Assembly (NCBI GenBank): GCA_947476145.1
Contig: CANJPH010000009.1
Span: 1 to 64,000 of the forward strand
Source: Bacteroidota bacterium
Lineage (GTDB): Bacteria > Bacteroidota > Bacteroidia > Chitinophagales > Chitinophagaceae
Direction of reading: 5' to 3'
DNA: 64,000 bases
Position 1 is the stretch's first letter; each line of letters begins with the position of its first letter. Position numbers and translations under genes: made by a program. The notes beneath the pieces are model-generated. The model did no database searches and was not told where the DNA came from. It saw nothing but the letters and a program-made list of their open reading frames with translations. Below are positions 1 to 6,611 of the stretch, piece after piece.

Positions 1-2
1 GG

Positions 3-152
3 GTCATTTTTCACGGTGCCTTGCATTTTTGTGGCTATAAAGACAAAAAACCGGCCGACGCCAAGCTAATGAGGTCCATGGAGGATAAGTGGTTAAAAGC
101 ATACTTGAAGAGTGTTCCACGTGGAACTATAACTCGCAAAGCGAGTGATTAA
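3..152 (+). CDS. ybeY: endoribonuclease YbeY, C-terminal fragment (5' end outside window)
   Basis: Only the last 49 codons are present; the gene enters from the left edge in frame 3 and stops at TAA 150-152. The fragment begins VIFHGALHFCGYKDKK and continues with a lysine-rich LMRSMEDKWL segment. The HGxLHxxGY stretch is the C-terminal part of the zinc-binding histidine motif of YbeY, a single-strand-specific RNase needed for 16S rRNA 3'-end maturation and ribosome quality control. The last codons (SVPRGT) contain a perfect 14-bp palindrome that looks like a parS site, and the final five codons form a small hairpin. mnmG follows in the same direction after 73 bp. The identity rests on a short fragment, so certainty is good but not complete. 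Confidence 0.82.
   Translation, partial: VIFHGALHFCGYKDKKPADAKLMRSMEDKWLKAYLKSVPRGTITRKASD
113..128. promoter_or_regulatory. parS: parS-like site 1 (ParB-binding palindrome)
   Basis: The sequence TGTTCCACGTGGAACT contains the perfect 14-bp palindrome GTTCCACGTGGAAC at 114-127. It matches the widely conserved chromosomal parS consensus (TGTTNCACGTGNAACA) at all but the last base. It lies inside the last codons of ybeY. A second near-identical site is centred 61 bp downstream. ParB binding is inferred; no parA/parB genes are in the window. Confidence 0.65.
132..146 (+). other. small hairpin at the end of ybeY
   Basis: ACTCGC-AAA-GCGAGT forms a 6-bp stem with a 3-nt loop overlapping the last codons of ybeY. 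It is followed by an A-rich rather than T-rich stretch, so it is not a convincing intrinsic terminator by itself. Confidence 0.4.
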
Positions 153-163
153 AATATTTACTA

Positions 164-199
164 ATTAAGAAAGTGTTCCACATGGAACACTTTCTTAAT
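164..199. promoter_or_regulatory. parS: parS-like site 2 inside a 36-bp inverted repeat
   Basis: Two 17-bp arms (164-180 and 183-199) are perfect inverted repeats around the 2-nt centre CA. The core TGTTCCACATGGAACA at 174-189 differs from the parS consensus only at one central base. As RNA, the same arms could fold with a 4-nt loop and are followed by TTTCTT, so the element may also end ybeY transcription. It ends 11 bp before the mnmG -7 element, so bound ParB could affect mnmG transcription. Both roles are inferred. Confidence 0.6.
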
Positions 200-210
200 G
201 AATCCCATCT

Positions 211-218
211 TATCTTTG
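211..218 (+). promoter_or_regulatory. mnmG -7 promoter element
   Basis: TATCTTTG is an exact match to the Bacteroidota -7 consensus TAnnTTTG. It ends 7 nt before the mnmG ATG, so transcription should start at or next to the start codon. No clear -33 TTG is visible. Confidence 0.6.
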
Positions 219-225
219 CAGCCTT

Positions 226-2094
226 ATGTTTCCAAAATACAATGTCATAGTAGTAGGTGCCGGTCATGCCGGTTGTGAGGCAGCGGCAGCAGCGGCCAAT
301 ATGGGTAGCAAAGTTTTGCTTGTAACCATGAATATGCAGACCATTGCACAAATGAGTTGTAATCCGGCCATGGGTGGTATTGCGAAGGGTCAAATTGTTA
401 GAGAAATTGATGCGCTTGGGGGATATAGTGGTATTGTATCGGATTTAAGTACTATACAATTTAGAATGCTGAATAAAAGCAAGGGTCCGGCCATGTGGAG
501 CCCAAGGACACAAAACGATCGACACTTGTTTGCTTCGAAGTGGAGAGAGTTATTAGAGCAAACCCCTAATGTTGATTTTTATCAGGACTCTGTGAATGAA
601 TTAATTATAAAAGATGGCAAAGCCTGTGGGGTGAAAACCAGCCTGGGTCATTTGATTGAATCTGAAGCTGTAGTAATAACAAGTGGTACTTTCTTAAACG
701 GGATCATACATATTGGAGAGAAGCAAATTGGCGGGGGTCGGGTAGCTGAAAAAGCAGCGACAGGGATCACCGAGCAATTGGTTTCTTTTGGGATGGAATC
801 AGACAGGCTAAAAACCGGAACGCCTCCAAGGGTAGATGGTAGAAGCTTAGACTATACTAAAATGGAAGAGCAAAAGGGAGACGAGGAGGTGGTGGGCTTT
901 TCTTATTTGGATATTCCAAGAGTAAAGCCAGAAAATCAACGTTCATGTTGGATTACCTATACCGATACCATTGTTCACGATATCTTAAAAACCGGATTTG
1001 ACAGAAGCCCAATGTATGCTGGTCGTATCGAGGGCGTGGGTCCCAGATACTGTCCAAGTATCGAAGATAAGATTAATAGATTCGCTGATAGAGAGCGTCA
1101 TCAGCTATTTGTAGAGCCAGAAGGATGGAATACCGTGGAAATATATGTTAATGGATTTAGTACTAGTTTGCCAGAAGAAATTCAATACGAAGCGCTTCGT
1201 AAAGTACCGGGTTTTGCAAATGCTAGAATGTTCCGTCCTGGTTATGCAATAGAATATGATTTCTTCCAACCAACACAGTTAAAATACACGCTGGAAACAA
1301 AAGCCATTGAAAACCTATACTTCGCGGGTCAAATAAACGGGACAACGGGTTATGAAGAAGCGGCTTGTCAAGGAATTATGGCGGGTATGAATGCACACTT
1401 AAAAATTACACATCAGGCCCCTTTTATATTACGAAGAAGTGACGCCTATATTGGAGTGCTAATAGATGACCTTGTTGGAAAGGGAACCAACGAACCCTAC
1501 AGAATGTTCACCTCCCGCGCAGAGTTTAGGACCTTGTTAAGACAAGATAATGCTGATCTACGATTAACTGAAATAGGTTATAAAATTGGCTTGGCAAAAG
1601 AAGAAAGAATGCGTCGTGTGGAATTAAAAACCAAAGAGGTTTCAGATATTAAAAATATATTAAATACACACGCTATCGAGCCTGCGGAAATAAACGAGTT
1701 CTTAACGAGCATTGATTCTGCGGAAATAAACGAAAAACAAAAAGCGTCGAAACTAGTGCTAAGACCGAATATTAGCCTACAACAGATACTTGAAAACGTT
1801 GAATCCTTACATGAAAAATTAGCAGGTAAAGAAGTTGAATTTTTAGAACAAGCCGAAATTCAAGTAAAATATGAACGCTATATAGAAAAGGAAAAAGAAA
1901 TAGTAGACCGCATGGCATCACTCGAAAACCTGGTAATTCCCGATAGCTTTGATTACGATAAAGTAGCCGCACTTTCAATAGAAGCCCTACAAAAATTCAA
2001 AAAAATTCGTCCTGTCACCATTGGCCAAGCAAGCCGTATTAGTGGGGTTAATCCTAGTGATATTCAAATACTCATGGTGTATATGGGTAGGTAG
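226..2094 (+). CDS. mnmG: tRNA U34 carboxymethylaminomethyl-modification enzyme MnmG (GidA)
   Basis: A 622-aa protein, the usual length for MnmG. With MnmE it installs the cmnm5/nm5 group on wobble U34 of certain tRNAs, using FAD, NADH, methylene-THF and glycine or ammonium. The N-terminus carries the dinucleotide-binding motif GAGHAGCEAA (residues 11-20). A CNPAMGGIAKG stretch follows near residue 46, and the conserved GQINGTTGYEEAACQG region lies near residue 367. The C-terminal helical domain that contacts MnmE is complete. The start ATG has no Shine-Dalgarno sequence and sits 7 nt after a TATCTTTG -7 element. The gene follows ybeY and two parS-like palindromes, in line with the frequent location of gidA near chromosome-partitioning loci. 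Identification is secure. Confidence 0.97.
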   Translation: MFPKYNVIVVGAGHAGCEAAAAAANMGSKVLLVTMNMQTIAQMSCNPAMGGIAKGQIVREIDALGGYSGIVSDLSTIQFRMLNKSKGPAMWSPRTQNDRHLFASKWRELLEQTPNVDFYQDSVNELIIKDGKACGVKTSLGHLIESEAVVITSGTFLNGIIHIGEKQIGGGRVAEKAATGITEQLVSFGMESDRLKTGTPPRVDGRSLDYTKMEEQKGDEEVVGFSYLDIPRVKPENQRSCWITYTDTIVHDILKTGFDRSPMYAGRIEGVGPRYCPSIEDKINRFADRERHQLFVEPEGWNTVEIYVNGFSTSLPEEIQYEALRKVPGFANARMFRPGYAIEYDFFQPTQLKYTLETKAIENLYFAGQINGTTGYEEAACQGIMAGMNAHLKITHQAPFILRRSDAYIGVLIDDLVGKGTNEPYRMFTSRAEFRTLLRQDNADLRLTEIGYKIGLAKEERMRRVELKTKEVSDIKNILNTHAIEPAEINEFLTSIDSAEINEKQKASKLVLRPNISLQQILENVESLHEKLAGKEVEFLEQAEIQVKYERYIEKEKEIVDRMASLENLVIPDSFDYDKVAALSIEALQKFKKIRPVTIGQASRISGVNPSDIQILMVYMGR

Positions 2095-2197
2095 TTTCCG
2101 GTCAAAACCACTCATCAAAAAAAATATTATCTACTCTTTTTTAAACTAGTATTTTTAGTAGCTTTAGAATATTCTATCATTAAAAATACTGTCGCGC

Positions 2198-5100
2198 ATG
2201 AAGAGGATTTTTTTATGGCTCACACTTGTATCAATAAGTGTAGCAACAAAAGCACAGGAGTCTTTTCCAGTAAATGGAGTCAGAGACATTCGTTCGGGTT
2301 TGTATGCATTTACAAACGCAACCATTGTGCAAAATTCAACAACCAAAATTGAAAAGGGAACCCTCCTCATTAAACAGGGTAAAATTATTGCAGTGGGTGC
2401 AACAGTTGCGGTTCCGGCCGAAGCGGTTGTGGTGGATTGTAATGGTAAATTTATCTATCCATCCTTTGTGGATGCTTTCACCGACTATGGTGTGGCTGCT
2501 GCAAAAAGACCAGCTGGTGGATTTAATTATGGTGCTCCAGCACAATTTATTTCTAACAAGCCGGGCGCTTATAACTGGAATCAGGCCATAAGACCAGAAA
2601 TAAATGCTTATGAAATATTTGCTACCGACGAGACAACAGCAAGTGGTTATAGGGCCAATGGTTTTGGAACCGTGTTCACACATGTAAAAGATGGTATTGC
2701 GCGTGGTACTGGAGCTGTAGTAACCTTGGCTACCGCAGACGCACATCAATCATTAATTAAAACAAAGGCTGCGGCGGTTTATTCATTTGAAAAAGGTTCC
2801 TCAACACAATCTTATCCAAGTAGTTTAATGGGAAGCATTGCGCTTTTGCGTCAAACTTATTTGGACGCAAAGTGGTATCAAACAAAACCTGTAACAGAAG
2901 GAACCAATCTTTCATTAGAAGCGTTTAATGCAACACAATCCGTGCCTCAAATTTTTGCGGCAGATGATAAGTGGTCTACACTAAGAGCTAACAGAATTGG
3001 TGCTGAATTTGGTGTACAATATATATTAAAGGGTGGTGACAATGGTTATCAAAGAATTGATGAGCTGGCTAAAACAAAGGCTTCTTATATATTAGGTATT
3101 GATTTTCCAGTAGCCCTAGATGTTGAAGACGCGAACGACGCAAGATTTGTTTCTTTAGCAGATATGAAACACTGGGAATTAGCACCAACGAATCCTGCAG
3201 CTTTTGAAAAAGCGGGCATTAGCTTTAGTATCAGTGCCGCTGACATGAAAGACGGAAAGCAGTTTTTAGCAAATCTTAGAAAAGCAGTTCAATATGGTTT
3301 ATCAGAAACAAAAGCTTTAGAAGCATTGACAAAAACCCCGGCTCAACAAGTTGGCGTATATGACCAAGTAGGTTCATTAGAGCTAGGCAAGTTGGCTAAT
3401 TTCTTAATTACTACAGAATCTATTTTTAATAGTAACGCGAAAATTATTGAAAACTGGATTCAAGGAAACAAGTACGAGGTGAATGCTGCAGAGTGGAACA
3501 ACTATGCTGGGAAATACAATTTAACAATTAACAATGGGGGTACAAAAACGGCCTATACTGTTGAGATTAAGAAAGACTTATCTGCTAATATTATCGGGAC
3601 AGATACATTAGCTGCAAAAATTGCAGTGAATGAGTCTTTGGTAAAAATTAGTTTTCCAGAAAAAAAGGGTCGTGGTGCCGAAAGCATTCGATTAAGCGGT
3701 GTGATTACAAGTGGTGTTTGGAATGGATTTGGAACTGACACAAAGGGTGGCAAATTAACTTGGTCTGCAAATCTTGTCGCTCCTGCTGCTGCAGCAGTGG
3801 AAGAAAAGAAAGCAACGGAGTCCATAAAATTAATTTCCAAGGTTTCTTTTCCATTTGTCGGATTAGGAAACGAAACGATTCCACAACAAGAAACCATATT
3901 GATTAAGAATGCCACCGTGTGGACCAATGAAAAAGAGGGCAACATACAAAATACAGATGTGTTATTAAAAGCCGGTAAAATTGCTAAAATTGGGAAGGGT
4001 TTATCTGAGGCTGGCGCAAGAGTGATTGATGGTACAGGTAAATATTTAAGTCCGGGCATTATAGACGAGCACTCACATATAGCTGCTTTGTCAATTAATG
4101 AGGGTGCACAGTCTACCACGGCAGAAGTGCGTGTAGGAGATAATATGAATCCCGAAGACATCAATATCTATCGTCAACTAAGCGGAGGCGTTACCTCTTC
4201 TCATATCCTTCATGGAAGCGCGAATACCATTGGTGGTCAAACACAATTGATTAAATTAAGGTGGGGCACCACAGACGAAGGATTGAAATTTGCAGGGGCA
4301 GATCCTTTTATCAAGTTTGCATTGGGCGAGAACGTGAAGCGCACTACATCAGCCAACAACAATCGTTTCCCAGACACAAGAATGGGCGTGGAAGAAGTAT
4401 TGACAGACGCGTTTGATAAAGCAGTGGATTACCAAAAAGCAATGAAAGCAAATCCAACGACAACAAGAAGAGATTTAGAATTGGATGCGCTTTCTGAAAT
4501 CATGAACAAAAAACGCTTTATCACTTGTCACTCTTATGTACAAAGCGAGATTACATATGCTATGCGCGCCATTGAAAAATTCAAACAACAGGGCTATGAT
4601 TTTAATATCAACACCTTCACACATATCTTAGATGGTTATAAGGTAGCAGATAAAATGAAACTGCACGGGGCAAGTGCTGCAACCTTCTCCGACTGGTTTG
4701 CTTATAAAACAGAGGTAATTGATGCGATTGCTTACAACGCTGCTATTATGCACAATGTGGGAGTGAATACGGTGATTAATTCTGATGATGCCGAGATGGC
4801 GCGTCGCTTGAATCAAGAAGCAGGTAAGATTGTAAAATACGGTGGTGTGTCTGAAGAAGATGCGTTTAAGATGGTTACCCTAAACGCAGCCAAGGCGCTT
4901 CATGTAGACAATAAAGTAGGAAGTATAAAAGTGGGTAAAGATGCCGATGTAGTTTTATGGACCGAGAATCCATTAAGCATTTATGCAAAATCTTTATATA
5001 CCATTGTTGATGGTACCGTTTATTTTGATCGTGAAAAAGACGCCGAGCGCAGCAAACAAATAACTGCAGAAAGAACAAAGCTGATCCAAAAGATGCTAGG

Positions 5101-5221
5101 GGATAAAAAAGCCGGCATGCCAACAAGACCAGCGATGCCAAGTACGCAAATATTATTAGAGTGTGGCGATCATGAACATAATGAAGGCCTTAACACTATT
5201 TACGAAACTCAAAAAAACTAA
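2198..5221 (+). CDS. secreted fused amidohydrolase-like protein, two modules
   Basis: A 1007-aa protein with a signal peptide (about residues 1-19, ending ATKAQ). It contains two amidohydrolase-like modules. Module 1 (about 30-440) has the family's opening strand pattern (GTLLIKQGKIIAVG) and closing pattern (LELGKLANFLI), but the usual metal-binding HxH is replaced: after IYPSF comes VDAFTDYG (residues 91-98). A beta-rich linker (about 445-545) follows. Module 2 (about 565-960) is imidazolonepropionase/dipeptidase-like, with an intact SPGIIDEHSHIA motif near residue 626, later histidines in THILDG and an NSDDAE segment. Probably only module 2 binds metal. The substrate is unknown; a periplasmic peptidase, hydantoinase or lactonase role is possible. 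The next gene, another amidohydrolase-like protein, starts 3 bp downstream, so the two are co-transcribed and may form a complex. Confidence 0.85.
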   Translation: MKRIFLWLTLVSISVATKAQESFPVNGVRDIRSGLYAFTNATIVQNSTTKIEKGTLLIKQGKIIAVGATVAVPAEAVVVDCNGKFIYPSFVDAFTDYGVAAAKRPAGGFNYGAPAQFISNKPGAYNWNQAIRPEINAYEIFATDETTASGYRANGFGTVFTHVKDGIARGTGAVVTLATADAHQSLIKTKAAAVYSFEKGSSTQSYPSSLMGSIALLRQTYLDAKWYQTKPVTEGTNLSLEAFNATQSVPQIFAADDKWSTLRANRIGAEFGVQYILKGGDNGYQRIDELAKTKASYILGIDFPVALDVEDANDARFVSLADMKHWELAPTNPAAFEKAGISFSISAADMKDGKQFLANLRKAVQYGLSETKALEALTKTPAQQVGVYDQVGSLELGKLANFLITTESIFNSNAKIIENWIQGNKYEVNAAEWNNYAGKYNLTINNGGTKTAYTVEIKKDLSANIIGTDTLAAKIAVNESLVKISFPEKKGRGAESIRLSGVITSGVWNGFGTDTKGGKLTWSANLVAPAAAAVEEKKATESIKLISKVSFPFVGLGNETIPQQETILIKNATVWTNEKEGNIQNTDVLLKAGKIAKIGKGLSEAGARVIDGTGKYLSPGIIDEHSHIAALSINEGAQSTTAEVRVGDNMNPEDINIYRQLSGGVTSSHILHGSANTIGGQTQLIKLRWGTTDEGLKFAGADPFIKFALGENVKRTTSANNNRFPDTRMGVEEVLTDAFDKAVDYQKAMKANPTTTRRDLELDALSEIMNKKRFITCHSYVQSEITYAMRAIEKFKQQGYDFNINTFTHILDGYKVADKMKLHGASAATFSDWFAYKTEVIDAIAYNAAIMHNVGVNTVINSDDAEMARRLNQEAGKIVKYGGVSEEDAFKMVTLNAAKALHVDNKVGSIKVGKDADVVLWTENPLSIYAKSLYTIVDGTVYFDREKDAERSKQITAERTKLIQKMLGDKKAGMPTRPAMPSTQILLECGDHEHNEGLNTIYETQKN

Positions 5222-5224
5222 ACC

Positions 5225-6529
5225 ATGCAAAAGAAATTTTTAAGCATTTTTGCGCTTGCTTTGTTAGGTTTAACCACAAGTGCACAAGACAATGTGTATC
5301 CTGCTGCACCACAGAGGGGTATTATAGTCATCACAAACACAACGGTTCATATTGGAAATGGAACAACATTGACCAACGCGTCTGTTGCGTTTGAAAATGG
5401 TAAAATCATTGGCGTGGGCAACATGGCTATGCCAGCTGGGGCGAAAGTGATAGACGGAGCTGGTAAACATATTTATCCGGGTTTGATCCTCCCAACATCT
5501 GATTTAGGACTTAAAGAAATTAGTGCAGGCGTTCGTGGCAGCAATGACCATACAGAAATTGGTGAAAACAACGCCAATATTAGATCCATCGTTGCATACA
5601 ATACAGATTCAAAAATTATTGGTGTATTGCGCGAGAACGGTATTTTATTAGCAGGAGTGGCACCAGAGGGTGAACTCATCGAAGGTCAAGCGAGTGTGGT
5701 ACAATTAGACGCTTGGAACTACGAAGATGCTGCCTATAAAATGGACAATGGTTTATACATTACTATGCCAAGCTTCATGGTTCGCCGAGGTGGCCGTGCG
5801 GCTTTTATGCGTCCGGGTCCTGGAAATGATCCAATAAAGGCGGCGATGGAAAAACTTGAAACCATTAAAACATTTTTTACGGACGCAAAAGCATATTATC
5901 AAGAAAAAACACATGCGGCTAATAATTTAAAATTTGAAGCGGTGCGTGGTTTGTTTGATGGTAAACAAAAATTATTTGTACGCGCGAACGAAGTAAAGCA
6001 AATGTTATTAGCAATGGACCTTGCTAAATCTTTCGGATTTAAATTGGTTATTGTTGGTGGAACAGAGGCTTATCAGATTGCAGATTTATTAGCTGAAAAC
6101 AATGTGCCAGTCATCTTAGATCGTCAGCACTCCCTGCCAACCATGGAAGACGATGATGTGGATCAACCCTATAAAACACCGGCGGTATTACAAAAAGCTG
6201 GCGTCTTGTTTTGTTTAAATGATACACATGACCAAAGTCGTTTTCGTAATCTTGCTTTCAACGCGGGAACCGCTGCTACCTATGGTTTAACAAAAGAGCA
6301 AGCGCTTTCTGCAGTAACCCTAAACGCTGCTAAAATTTTGGGGATTGAAGATAAAGCTGGCACTATTGAAACAGGCAAAGACGCCAACCTTTTAATTGTG
6401 AATGGTGATTTATTGGACATGAGATCAAGTGTCATTGCACAGGCTTTTATTCAAGGTCGCAATGTGTCTTTAGACAACAAGGGCAAGCAATTATACGAGC
6501 GCTATAAGCACAAGTATCAGTTGAAATAA
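5225..6529 (+). CDS. secreted amidohydrolase-like protein lacking the HxH metal motif
   Basis: A 434-aa protein with a signal peptide (about residues 1-20, ending TTSA). It has the amidohydrolase composite-domain layout: an N-terminal ASVAFENGKIIGVG strand pair and a C-terminal GTIETGKDANLLI segment. At the position where active members have PGxIDxHxH, it reads PGLILPTSDLG (residues 85-95), so both histidine ligands are missing. A later LNDTHDQSRFRNLAFNAG segment keeps family character. It starts 3 bp after the stop of the larger two-module amidohydrolase, and a strong terminator follows at 6556-6597, so the pair forms a closed operon. It may be a non-catalytic partner of its neighbour or use a different metal site. 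The family assignment is solid; the function is not known. Confidence 0.85.
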   Translation: MQKKFLSIFALALLGLTTSAQDNVYPAAPQRGIIVITNTTVHIGNGTTLTNASVAFENGKIIGVGNMAMPAGAKVIDGAGKHIYPGLILPTSDLGLKEISAGVRGSNDHTEIGENNANIRSIVAYNTDSKIIGVLRENGILLAGVAPEGELIEGQASVVQLDAWNYEDAAYKMDNGLYITMPSFMVRRGGRAAFMRPGPGNDPIKAAMEKLETIKTFFTDAKAYYQEKTHAANNLKFEAVRGLFDGKQKLFVRANEVKQMLLAMDLAKSFGFKLVIVGGTEAYQIADLLAENNVPVILDRQHSLPTMEDDDVDQPYKTPAVLQKAGVLFCLNDTHDQSRFRNLAFNAGTAATYGLTKEQALSAVTLNAAKILGIEDKAGTIETGKDANLLIVNGDLLDMRSSVIAQAFIQGRNVSLDNKGKQLYERYKHKYQLK

Positions 6530-6555
6530 ATTACTGTTCTTGTTAAAAATAAGTT

Positions 6556-6597
6556 TCCTCCCAGCTCGGTAAATCTGAACTGGGAGGATTTTTTTTT
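6556..6597 (+). terminator. intrinsic terminator after the amidohydrolase operon
   Basis: A 9-bp stem (6556-6564 with 6580-6588, core CCTCCCAG/CTGGGAGG) and 15-nt loop is followed directly by nine T residues (6589-6597). It lies between the amidohydrolase pair and polA on the same strand. Confidence 0.9.
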
Positions 6598-6599
6598 GT

Positions 6600-6607
6600 T
6601 ACCTTAG
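6600..6607 (+). promoter_or_regulatory. polA -7 promoter element (one mismatch)
   Basis: TACCTTAG matches TAnnTTTG at 5 of its 6 fixed bases and ends 4 nt before the polA ATG, directly after the preceding terminator's T-tract. No -33 element can be separated from the terminator. Confidence 0.4.
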
Positions 6608-6611
6608 CAAC

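Noticed and set aside
2336..2749. 137-codon open frame on the minus strand in the same gene
   Set aside because: Cysteine- and histidine-rich low-complexity translation, antisense to a clear signal-peptide gene; no start context.
3553..4164. 203-codon open frame on the minus strand inside the large amidohydrolase gene
   Set aside because: It lies wholly antisense to a well-supported gene, has no recognisable domain and looks like a codon-use shadow.
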